This document shows, in pieces, positions 33,573 through 43,350 of a stretch of 64,000 nt of DNA. The stretch lies in assembly GCF_004664715.2 (NCBI RefSeq), contig NC_051076.1:1125800-1189799 (forward strand), given 5' to 3'. Within the stretch, counting starts at the first letter, position 1, and each line of letters opens with the position of its first letter. The position numbers were made by a program, and so were the translations under genes. Below the pieces are notes generated by a model, which had not been told where the DNA came from, did no database searches, and saw only the letters and a program-made list of their open reading frames with translations. This stretch comes from Peromyscus leucopus. Lineage: Eukaryota > Chordata > Mammalia > Rodentia > Cricetidae.

Positions 33573-34055
33573 TTTGAAAATCAGCATGGCAACTTCTCAG
33601 AAAATTGGGAATCAATCTACCTCAAGACCCAGCTATACCACTCTTGGGCACATACCCACAGGATGATCAATCATACCATAAGGACACTTGCTAAACTATG
33701 TTCATAGCAGCATTATTCATCAGCCAGAACCTGGAAACAACCTAGATGCCTCTCAACCGAAGAATGGATAAAGAAAAGGTGGTGCATTTACACAATGGAG
33801 TACTACTCAGCAGTAAAAAACAATGACATCATGAAATTTGCAGGCAAATAGACGGAACTAGAAAAAAATCATCCCTAGTGAGGTAACCCAGACTCAGAAG
33901 GACAAACATGGTATGTACTGACTCATAAATGGAAACTAGATGTAAAGCAAAGGATAATAAGACCCACAGCTTCAGAGAAACTAGCAAGCAAAGAGGACCT
34001 TAAGAGGGATACAGAGGAGATCTCCATGAGGAGACCAAGCAGGTCCGCATAGAGG
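33573..34055 (+). mobile_element. L1 ORF2 C-terminal fragment
   Basis: Contains the ORF2 3' landmarks CAAGACCCAGCTATACCACT, GCATTATTCATCAGCCAGAA, ACAATGGAGTACTACTCAGC and ATGGTATGTACTGACTCATA. 5'-truncated, no intact frame. The 3' UTR continues at 34331 beyond an LTR. Confidence 0.85.
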
Positions 34056-34330
34056 ATGATTAGGGCCACAGGCCTGAGTGCAGGTGTCTGAAATGGTCTG
34101 CACTTGGCTGTGCTGGGGGAGGAGGTCTTTTGCTCCACCCCTTGGCATCTCTAAAAATACCCTGGGGCAGAGACAGTAGGGGCCTTTTGGAAAAGGTTCC
34201 AGGCCCTCTCGAGGCTATCCTTTATTTTCTGTTTATCTCTGCAATATAAATCCTTCTATCTAACATTTCCTGCTGCTCACATTCAAGGAAACTCTGGGGA
34301 ACTGTGGGGTTGGTAGGTAAATGCCCCACA
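34056..34330 (+). mobile_element. Family K ERVK/IAP-like LTR, partial
   Basis: TGATTAGGGCCACAGGCC, CTGCACTTGGCTG, GGAGGTCTTTTGCTCCACCC, a TAAAAATACCC TATA-like site and a TCTGTTTATCTCTGCAATAT R/U5 region align with 15395-15679. The 5' third present in the other copy is not visible. It separates two parts of an L1. Confidence 0.6.
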
Positions 34331-34790
34331 CATGAGGGAATGGGATGGTTGAGCTGGTAGAAGGATGGAGTGGGAGAGCAATGAATGAGATATCTTAATA
34401 GAGGGAGACATTATAGGGTAAGGGAGAAACCTGGGCTAGGGAATTTCCTAGGAATCCAGAAGTATGACTCCAGATTAGACTACTAGGAATAGTGAAGAGG
34501 AGGCCTGAACTGGCCTACCCTGGTAATCAGATTGGTGACTACCCTGTCATCACAGAGCCTTCATCCAGTAACCGATGGGAGCAGATGCAGAGATCCACAG
34601 CCAAGCACCAGGCCAAACTCCAGGAGTTCAGTCAAAAAGAGAGAAGAGGGATTATATGAACAATGGGGTGAGGGGAGGGTGTCGAGATCATGATGAGGAA
34701 ATCTATAAAGACAACTGAACCAAGCTCATAGGAACTCACAAACATTATACTGTCAGCTGTGGAACCTGCATGGGACCAGATAGTGCTCGA
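34331..34790 (+). mobile_element. L1 3' UTR fragment
   Basis: CATGAGGGAATGGGATGG, GAGGGAGACATTATAGGG and GGGAGAAACCTGGGCTAGGG, then AGCCAAGCACCAGGCCAAAC and GACCAGATAGTGCTC, match Lx-type L1 3'-region sequence from memory. It continues the element at 33573. Confidence 0.65.
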
Positions 34791-35074
34791 GCAACTATTA
34801 TTTTAGTTTAAAAATGGCCCCAAATTACAAAAGTAGTTGAGCTAGAAATTCAAATATGCCAAAGAGAAGTTGTAAAGTACTCCTTTAAGTGATGGGATGA
34901 AAGTTTACAGCTTAATTGGAAATTTAAGAAAGAATCATATGCCCAGGTTGCTAGAGTCTACACTAAGAGTGAGTCCCTTACTGGTTAAGTTGTGGATAAG
35001 GTAAACTAAGTAACTGCTCATTTTTTTCTTTTTCTTCAAACTGAAAAAGTTTTCATCATAGTGCAGAGTAAGTG
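34791..35074. other. Non-coding sequence, no gene seen
   Basis: Nothing recognised. Confidence 0.4.
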
Positions 35075-35080
35075 CTTAGT
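35075..35080. repeat. Target-site duplication, left copy
   Basis: CTTAGT, identical to 35611-35616 on the other side of the LTR. Confidence 0.85.
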
Positions 35081-35610
35081 TGTTTTTTTTCTCTCTTTTA
35101 TTCTTTTGGCTCTTTGCTCTTTTGGAGGCTCACCACCTAGTTCCCAAGTAAATCACACATGGAGGCTTATTCTTAATTACAAATGCCCAGCCTTAGCTTG
35201 GCTTGTTTCTTGCCAGCTTTTTCTTAAATTATCCTGGCTAATTTTCTCTCTTGGCTTTTACAAACTTTCTCTTCTGTATATCTTACTTTCACTTTTACTC
35301 CATGGCTGGCTGGATGGCTGTCCCCTAATGTCCTCCTCTCCTAGTTCTCTTGCTCTTTCTTCTTTTCCTCCCAGATTTCTCCTTCTATTTATTCTCTCTG
35401 CCTGCCAGCCCTGCCTGTCCTTTCTTCTTCCTCGCTATTGGCTTTTCAGCTCTTTATTAGACCATCATGTGTTTTAGACAGGCAAAGTAACACAGCTTCA
35501 CAGAGTTAAACAAATGCAACATAAAAGAATGCAACACATCTTTGCATCATTAAACAAATGTTCCACATCATGAACAAATGTAACAGATCTTAAAATAATA
35601 CTCTACAACA
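35081..35610 (-). mobile_element. Solo ERVK-like LTR with 6-bp target duplication
   Basis: The plus strand reads TGTTTTTTTT...CTCTACAACA, so both ends are TG...CA. CTTAGT flanks it exactly at 35075-35080 and 35611-35616. In reverse orientation a polyadenylation signal lies at the complement of 35453-35458 (CTAATAAAGAGCTG), and the block GGCTGGGCATTTGTAATTAA is near the end. A 6-bp duplication is typical of ERVK (class II). No internal viral sequence remains, as expected after LTR-LTR recombination. A 138-codon frame across it (35061-35477) is incidental. Confidence 0.9.
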
Positions 35611-35616
35611 CTTAGT
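35611..35616. repeat. Target-site duplication, right copy
   Basis: CTTAGT, identical to 35075-35080. Confidence 0.85.
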
Positions 35617-36244
35617 GATGGTATAAATGCATTAAATTTTGGGGCAGAGGAGATGAGCAGAAAACATATCCTAGTGGACATTAACATGTTGCACCAGGAA
35701 ACATCAAACTTCACTTCATCTAATCACTTGGGCATCATTTTACTTCATCACAGGAAAGGTGTATTCACTATATTAGGTTTCTGAGGCAAAGAAAACAACA
35801 TTCATATAACTTTTATTACTCTATCATGTTATAATTCTGTTTTATGAGTAATTATTTTGTTTATCTCTTATTATTCCCAATTTATAAGTTAAACTTTTTC
35901 CTAGGAATGGATTTTAGAAAAAAATATGGTATAGAAATCTTGGTATGATGTGTGGGTTAAGAGCATAGGAATTTAGGCTGTATTCTCCATGCATAAGGAG
36001 AGACACTTGCTGTATTTGTATTCTCCATGGATAAGGAGAGACCATTTTCTGTATTTGTAGAACTGTAAATGATGATTGGTAATCTTGGGACATTCTGAAA
36101 GAAGTTGAAGACATGTTATTAGTTGGATAATTAGACACTAAATATGTGAATTCAGTCTGTAAATTTGATGCATTGAGTCATATTTTTCACACATAAGTTG
36201 TGAATATTAATTAAATGTAGTTCTGGTTATTGCAGTGCATACAC
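35617..36244. other. AT-rich non-coding sequence, no gene seen
   Basis: A short duplicated segment (ATTCTCCATGSATAAGGAGA, S marking the difference) occurs at about 35980 and 36020. Otherwise nothing recognised. Confidence 0.4.
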
Positions 36245-36465
36245 ATGTAGTCTAATGATATGTAGTGTTACTATAATATAACATAGTATACAGGCATACA
36301 GTCTATTGATATGTAGTGTTACTATAATATAACATTATACTATATAGACATGCAGCCTATTGATTTGTAGTGTTACTATAACATTATAGTATATAGACAT
36401 GCAGTCTATTGATATGTAGTGTTACTATAATATAACATTATAGTATTTAGACATGCAATGTTACT
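36245..36465 (+). repeat. Minisatellite, 49-54 bp unit
   Basis: Four units with TCTATTGATATGTAGTGTTA, CTATAATATAACATTATA and TAGACATGCAG; unit starts at about 36251, 36302, 36356 and 36405. Variation comes from small deletions in the TATAAT part. Confidence 0.92.
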
Positions 36466-37342
36466 CATTTGTTCAGTCCCTGAACACTGATTAAGCACCT
36501 GCCATATACCAAGTGCTAGTTCAAATCCTACAGCCATTCTAAACAGTGAAGCACAGTTCTTATACTGATGAGTTGCATCTTATCAAGGAAAATGATCAGA
36601 AAAGGAGAAATTCAGTGAATACCTGCATAACACAGCAGGACTGAGTTCCTAGTGTCCTCTCTATGGGTTTTGGGATTACTTAAATTGGCCAGAAAGGGCT
36701 TTGCTAAAAGCTGGCAACATTTGAGCTGGTGTGTGAAAGAAGACTGGGGCTATCAATTGCTGGCAAAGGTGCTGTTAAAAACCTATCTTTGGATGCCCAG
36801 ATGGTAGACCAGATTAATTAGTGAATAGAATGGTTAGAATGTAATCACATTGTTGCACTGGCTTAATACAATAGTCTGTATGCTTAACATTGTCCCAGCA
36901 GAGCGCAGGTGAGCCAATTTTGGTTCATCTAGATCATCACAAATATGTACTTGTTGATTAAGAACCCTATTAATTAAATAAGTTATTAGACTGGCAGAAA
37001 CAAGACCTGAGATTTATACAATGATAAGCTCATAATAATGGTGGATGTTATTCCCCATCTACATAAGACATAATGTATTGTGGGAATAGCTTTTTCTGAT
37101 ATATCTCTTGCCTACAGAAACTGAACCTTTGACTGACCTTGCAACCAAGTTAATAATACGCCTTGAGAAAATTCAAAACTCTGTTTCCCTACTGTGTGTT
37201 TAGACTGTTTAAGTTTAATCTGCTTTTATATAATTATGTTACTATGCCTTGGGCTTCCCGAGTAATTAGCTTTTACTTTTTACAACCTAAGCTGAATGTA
37301 TAGCTTTAATCTTAAATTATGTCCCTGACAATAAATAATGAA
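36466..37342. other. Non-coding sequence, possible ancient repeat at start
   Basis: GATTAAGCACCTGCCATATA and CCAAGTGCTAGTTCAAATCC near 36490-36530 recall an L2/MIR-type 3' segment. The rest is not recognised. Confidence 0.35.
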
Positions 37343-37440
37343 TGTGTGTGTGTGAGAGAGAGAGAGGGGGGCGGGGGGGAGAGGGAGAAGGAGAGGGAGA
37401 GGGAGAGGGAGAGAGAGAGGGAGAGGGAGAGGGAGAGAGA
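37343..37440 (+). repeat. (GA)n/(GAGGGA)n purine microsatellite
   Basis: A short TG run turns into a G/A-only tract with GAGGGA units, one GGGGGGCGGGGGG block near 37366-37379. Confidence 0.95.
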
Positions 37441-38329
37441 ACTTAAATATAATCTGAAAACTATGATTTGGTTAGAGGTAGATAACACCTGTTTGTGGTT
37501 TTTGGCTAAGCTGTGTTCATTAAATTCTTCTTTGTAAACTCTGTTAAAAATTATTTAAGACAAGAAATTCCTCATCCATTTCTATATCTCTGTGTTTTCT
37601 GTGCTGTTAAATAACTATAGCACAAAGCCATTCATTAGGAAGGACAGAAGATATGAGACAGAGGCACAGATTTCAAATTGGGGCTCACTCCTGTCTTAAA
37701 GCGCTCCAAGGAGAGACTCGTTTTATTCTCTACTGTGGCACTAACACAACATCCTAGCTTTGTCTCTGTGTGTAATTTCAATGTTGAGAAATGCCTTGAC
37801 CTTTTAGGATGTTTTGTTCTTTAAGGATAAAAGTCTAGTGAGATGGGCCTTGATTACTATTGCTGATGTCGGGCAGTCAAAAAATGGTCCTATGATTTAA
37901 CTACAGTCTTTTTTAGGTAAAGTGGTGTCTTTGATGCCCAGATGAAAGCACTATTAAGTTCTAACAAAACAAAATAGAAAGACTCACAAAGATGAAAGTC
38001 AGCAAGTAATTGAAGAAGAAGTAAAACTATTTGACATTTCTACTATATTTTTGAATAGTTTGACTAAGTAGTTTAATCATCACAAAGCCCAGTAGAATGG
38101 GTCGTGTCATCATGGGAAATTGTACAGGATGCATATATTTAAAAAACAGGCATCGTGATTTTACTTTCCTATAGAGGCTAGGTGCTACTCTTCCTTCTTT
38201 TATGTGCTTCATAAATGGATGATGGAAAGAGCAGATATTGTGGGACTTTTTTTAAGAGACAAAATATCAAAATGCAGTATTTTGTACAGTCAAGCAAGTA
38301 TTGCATTTTAGAACCTAAATCTAATAGGC
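37441..38329. other. Non-coding sequence, no gene seen
   Basis: Nothing recognised. Confidence 0.4.
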
Positions 38330-38668
38330 CTCTGTATTAGAGTTCTTCCTAGATCCAAACCAAATAGATTTTTGTCTCTACATTGGGGACTGGCTCATAT
38401 GATCATGGTAGCCCACTGATGTAGCCCCCACATTTGAAAGCTTGAGGACCAGGAGCTCTGATGTCCCAAGCTCCAGAAAAAGAATTAAATCTTCCTCTGC
38501 TTCTTCTTCTCTAGTCCATAAAATGTTGGATTGTGCCTCAGTACACTGAGGGTAGACTTCCTCTATTTAATCACTGATGTCTTTTGGAAACACCCCATAA
38601 AGACACACAGAAGTGTTCAACCATAGATTAGGACATCCTCAGCCATTCAAGTTGACATATAACATTAC
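38330..38668 (+). repeat. Ancient mammalian interspersed repeat
   Basis: TATTAGAGTTCTTCCTAGA, ACTGGCTCATATGATCATGG, GACTTCCTCTATTTAATCAC, GGAAACACCCCATAAAGACA and CATTCAAGTTGACATATAAC keep the order of an old repeat I know from human DNA. I cannot name the family with confidence. Confidence 0.5.
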
Positions 38669-39619
38669 CCTTTATAACATATACTTACTGGTATACTGAA
38701 ACATGTTGTCAGCATGAACATGGCCCTGGGTCTGCAATTACTAACTATCATCTTTGGTAAGTCCCATGGTGAAGCATGAAAATATATTTTCTAATTAAAT
38801 ATTGATATGTCTATACATAATGTGTCACTCCCTATATATAAAAGAAAAATCAAACTCTTAAGTCAACAGATAATTTCAATAGTTAATTTTAAACAAATGA
38901 TGTTAGAGTAGAATTGTCTAATATGGAAAGAATATAGGAAAATCCATTGTTTCATTGGTATAAAATACTTGTAGGATTAATTTTTAAAGAATATATTTTG
39001 TAATGTTGACTAGACTCTGCAAGCATGATTGCTAATTTTACATGTATAACCAACACCATCAGGCGATCCTACTCTTAGCCAATAAATTCACCTCCTCTGA
39101 GACAATGTTTTCATTCTTTGTACTTTCTTCTCCAGTCCCCAGTAACTTCTACCCCAGCAACCGTATCTCCAAATATAAAGAAAATAACCATAGCTGGTGT
39201 GTGCTACCCCACATTACCACCATCAGCTCCTACCGGTGTGAACTGTCCCTCCCAGGATGTGAGGATGGACAGACAGACAGACACTTTCTTCTAATCCCAC
39301 GGGCATCATCTAGGCTATGGCCCATCTCCTGCTCGAGACTCCATAATGCAATCACCTCCCTTTACTACTGTTTGTGGAATCATTTCTGTCTTAGTGTGGA
39401 ATGTTTAGCTTGTGGATGTGCATTACCTCTACTCATTTACAAATCAGTACATTCAGTTTTGAACTTACATCATTCTCCATTCCTTTTTGTGTAACACTTT
39501 CTTCATTTCATATCTGCTTAGCTCAGTTCAAGTGGGTTTTTATTTCTACCCCAGTATTAAAATGGCTTAGATTCAGATAATTATTTTGTCAAAGTCAAAA
39601 GAAATAATATTAACAACCA
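38669..39619. other. Non-coding sequence, no gene seen
   Basis: A 150-codon plus-strand frame at 39042-39494 has no recognisable domain, signal peptide or splice context and is treated as chance. Confidence 0.4.
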
Positions 39620-39830
39620 TAATAACCTCTATAAAGTTCACTATGTGTCAATCATTGTTTCAAATGCTTGATATGTATTAACTCAATTATCTTTTGCCAC
39701 CATTGTATAAAATATGTGCTGTGAAAACACACACCTTACAAATAGACTAGAAGGTTAAATGACTTGACCAGGTTCTTACAGCTGACAAGGAGTAGAGTCA
39801 GGGGAGTCCGGCTAGGGGTTTCTTTTCAGT
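39620..39830 (-). repeat. MIR SINE, old mammalian
   Basis: TTAACTCAATTATCTTTTGCC, GGTTAAATGACTTGACCAGG, TTCTTACAGCTGACAAGGAG and AGAGTCAGGGGAGTCCGGC follow a reversed MIR. Confidence 0.65.
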
Positions 39831-39949
39831 ACACTCTGTTCTTCACCAGCACTTACTTATTATCTCAGGGGCTTGTACATGGTGGATGGACAGTGTCATG
39901 ATCTTGGCTTCTGCAAATAATGAAGACTTTTATTGTAATCAATTCATTG
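39831..39949. other. Non-coding sequence
   Basis: Nothing recognised. Confidence 0.3.
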
Positions 39950-40160
39950 ATTATAAAGTTTAATTTATTTTATGTGTATAAGTATTTGCCTGGATGAGTG
40001 AATATGCACCACCTGTGTGCCTGGTGCTCACGAAAGTCAGAAGGCAGTATCATAAACCCTAGAACTGGAGTTACAGAGTGACCATGTGAGTACTGAAAAT
40101 TTAACCTGAGTCCTCTAAGAGCAGCAAGTGCTCTTTAATACTGAGTTGTCTTTCTAATTG
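39950..40160 (-). repeat. B3 SINE (B2-related)
   Basis: Reverse-strand order: TATGTGTATAAGTATTTGCC, GCACCACCTGTGTGCCTGGT, GAACTGGAGTTACAGAGTGA, CCTGAGTCCTCTAAGAGCAG and AGTGCTCTTTAATACTGAGT. The last part is the tRNA-related head. Confidence 0.9.
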
Positions 40161-41454
40161 ATTTTTAAATCATTGCTTTATGGGCATTCTTTCTGAGTCT
40201 GATTCATTTGCTGCGATCCAAAGGTTGGAATTCCCCAGAACTGTCAGCTCTCTTAAATCACACCATAGATCCACAGCTTAAAATGTCATCGCTGAACTTC
40301 TGACGGATGCACAGCTGTAAGCTGACCCTCCTCCAAGGGCTCCAGACCTGCCTGGCCAATGGTTTAACAGCATGGCTGCTTTCAGAAGACTGTGCTGGAC
40401 GCAACGCTGACCAGAATAAAGCTGGTTTGCCCACTTCTTCTACCCACTCCTGCATAAATCCCATTTCTACAGTCTTGATTGCCAATTAATGACAGAAGAG
40501 TGATGGCAGATTTGTAACTGTATCTGTGCAAATTGGACTGAATTCTCTTTGGCGTGCTGATCCGGGTCTGCCTGGTTAGTTTTTAAACAAGTATCCAAAG
40601 CCCTGTGGACAAGAGAGCTAAGTCACTAAGGCACTAAATATGGGCATGGGTTTCTGTTGGACTCTCTCCAGCCTGTTGTGTGTCGCAGACAACATGAAAA
40701 CATAGCTTTGGCTCCCTCCTCACAGAGGCTCTTGGGAGGGTGGTGAATCATAAGCTGAGCGTAGCTTTTAAGGTGGCAGGAACAGTTTAAACCATTAAGT
40801 TGAGTTTTTTGTTCAATCTATACACCTTTTGAGTCAGATTTTCCCATTTTATAAAGCACTTTTCCCATTTTGTAACGATAGTCTGACAGACAGTGTGCAC
40901 TTTCCCACACAGATCTGTCAGTTCATGATCCCCGCCACACCCACCTGCAGTTCACAGCTGAACTCTTCTGAAGAGAACAGCAGTCAGCTGGGGCCAGTTG
41001 GGTAAAAACTCCCAAGTATAAATTTGACTAATTCTTCATTTTTTTTCTGAGATCCAACTTGGGCTGCAGTAGCTATTTTCCAGACAAACAAAGATCTTCA
41101 TCCTGCAGAGTCTTTGTGGCATCGCTAGACTCAAGGTTAGATATGCAGATGCCATTTTAGTCTTATATAGATTCCTCTTGAAAATGTTTTCCATATATAT
41201 AAACATCCAAGAATGCTTCAGAACACCCTTATTTGTCTATTACTCCATGGCTTGATAAAAATATCCCGATCTTATTAAAATCCAAATGCTTTTGTGAGAA
41301 TTGGAGGTGAACATCTTACTGCGTTCTGACCCCCTTTCTCCGGAGGAACCTGGTGGTTTCTTCAGCAAGAGAAGGCAGTGGACATTTTTAAATGCAGAGG
41401 GAGAGACTCCTTTTTGTAAAATTCAGGAGACAACAGAGCCTCATGCAATCAGGC
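40161..41454. other. Non-coding sequence, no gene seen
   Basis: Nothing recognised. Mutually antisense frames at 40258-40489 have no domain. Confidence 0.4.
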
Positions 41455-41608
41455 TGCCTCTGGCACTATGTAGCCCCAGAGGAAGACTTTGAATTTCTGG
41501 TCCTCCTGCCTCTACTACCTGACCTGGTTTTATACCATGCCAGAGATCAAACTCAGGTCATCACCCTTGCCCGCACTCTACGGACTGAGCTACATTCTCA
41601 GTCCCTAA
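41455..41608 (-). repeat. Rodent SINE, B4/B1-related, old
   Basis: ACTATGTAGCCCCAGAGGAA, TCCTGCCTCTACTACC and GGACTGAGCTACATTCTCAG read as a reversed B1-like part joined to a tRNA/ID-like part, as in B4/RSINE1. Confidence 0.55.
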
Positions 41609-42832
41609 GGTCTACCATTTTGTGAGCATATACTTCACTGTGCTGTTTTTAATGGCTAACTTTGCATAGGAGTTGGTTAAAAAATCACTGAATGTTTGTC
41701 TAAATGCACCTTCTACTTTTAAAATTATGTTATTTTATAAATAATTTATTTTAATTTGGAACAATAAAGGGACACCATAAAGCAAAACCCTTTGTTCTTG
41801 TATTTCCTTCATCCTTATTGCATTACATTTCCATAATGTATTTGTTACATCTTGTATGTTCTCCAGGTATGTTATTTCATTGATTCTAAATTGAACTTTT
41901 TATTTCACATTTTAGCATTTCAGAAATTAAAATACCTTTTAAATTACTAGCATCATACAATGAAGTTGCAATAGTTTTACTCCTTTCTATTGTTGAGTGT
42001 CACATAATATAGTATTTATGGAGTATCCTATGACTTAAAATAAATGTTTCTTAGATTTGCCAAGATGAAATAGTCTGGTTTTGGATTAACTTTTAAAGTT
42101 AAACAATGGCTTAAGTGAGGAGAAGGTTGCTGGGTCTCTACATAGAACTTCATAGGAAAATTCAAATTACTTTAAGGCTCATTTCTAAACAATTTTTTTA
42201 AGTTTTTAGGCTACAGAGTGATAGATATAGTTAACATTTTAAATTATAATGTTCTGGCTTTCAAATGTCACTGAATGGTAGGTGTAAGGAAAACTGTGGA
42301 AAGCTTAAGCATGGTGTTTGAGCAGCAGTTAATATTACATTCTTTTAAATACCAGAGTGTGGGTATTGGTTCTAGGAACAGCTTCATCGACATTAACTTG
42401 AGAGCTGTCTCTTGGCACTATTCAGAGAAGAGTGGAGTTATTGGGAGGGGACCAGGGGAATGTTATATAAGGTGGAGAGATGGCACCCTCGTCAATATTG
42501 ACATCTGAACATCCCAAACATTATAGATATTATTTATGAGAATAATTTTCTATGGTATGTATGTGTTTCTTTTAAAATACTTATGTTTTTCTATGTGCGT
42601 TCCAGTGTAGAATGTATAAGAGAGATCAGAATAATTCTGATAAAGTTTTTGCTCAGATCTTTGGTCTGTTGACAGAAATAGGCAGAAAATAAACAGAAGA
42701 GTAAGCAGTGTGTAAGACATACATGGAGATCTTCACGAAGAATCTCTTCCTTTGAAACTGATTTAAACTGACACCAGAAGAAATGAATTAACATATTATC
42801 AATTATGGTGAAAACCCATGTCACTGACCTTC
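41609..42832. other. AT-rich non-coding sequence, no gene seen
   Basis: Nothing recognised. Confidence 0.4.
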
Positions 42833-43227
42833 TGTCCTGGCTACTTTTCTGTCAGCTTGACACAAATAGGAGTCACTGGAAGCAGGGAAGCCTCAATTGA
42901 GAAAATCTCTCCATAAGTCAGGTTGTAGGCAAGCCCGTAGGACATTTACTTAACTAGTGATTGATAAGAGAAGGCCCAGCCCATTGTGGGTGGGGTCACC
43001 CCTGGGCTGGTGGTTCTGGGTTCTATAAGAAAGACTGAACTCGCCATGAGGAGCAGGCTAGTAAGCAGCTCCCATCCATGGCCTCTGCATCAGCTTCTGC
43101 CTCCAATTGCAGCCCTGCTTGAGTTCCTGTCCTGACTTCCTTCTATGATGAACCGCAACAAGGAAGCCTAAGTGAAGCAAACTCTTTCCACCCCAGATTG
43201 CTTTTGGTCATGTTTCATCACAATGAT
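42833..43227 (+). repeat. Family M LTR-type repeat, near full length
   Basis: Starts TGTCCTGGCTACTTTTCTGT, then AGCTTGACACAAATAGGAGT, TTAACTAGTGATTGATAAGA, GTTCTATAAGAAAGACTGAA, CTTCTATGATGAACCGCAAC and TTTTGGTCATGTTTCATCAC. The promoter-like TCTATAAG and 3' block place the element on the + strand. The AATAAA of the family is mutated here. Confidence 0.8.
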
Positions 43228-43240
43228 ATACTTTTCACTG

Positions 43241-43248
43241 TGCGTGCC

Positions 43249-43322
<74 letters not shown>

Positions 43323-43350
43323 TGTGTGCGTGTGCGTGTGCGTGCACATG
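43241..43350. repeat. (GCGT)n/(GT)n compound microsatellite
   Basis: Ten or so CGTG units followed by a pure GT run and GTGCGT variants. Alternating purine-pyrimidine throughout. Confidence 0.97.

Noticed and set aside
35061..35477. 138-codon hydrophobic frame as a membrane protein
   Set aside because: It lies across an antisense LTR rich in T and C, which yields hydrophobic residues by composition.
39042..39494. 150-codon plus-strand frame
   Set aside because: Composition and sequence do not resemble a known protein; no promoter, Kozak or splice support.
41580..41608. tRNA-like gene from GGACTGAGCTACATTCTCAG
   Set aside because: It is the tRNA-derived part of an old SINE, not a folded gene with intact arms.
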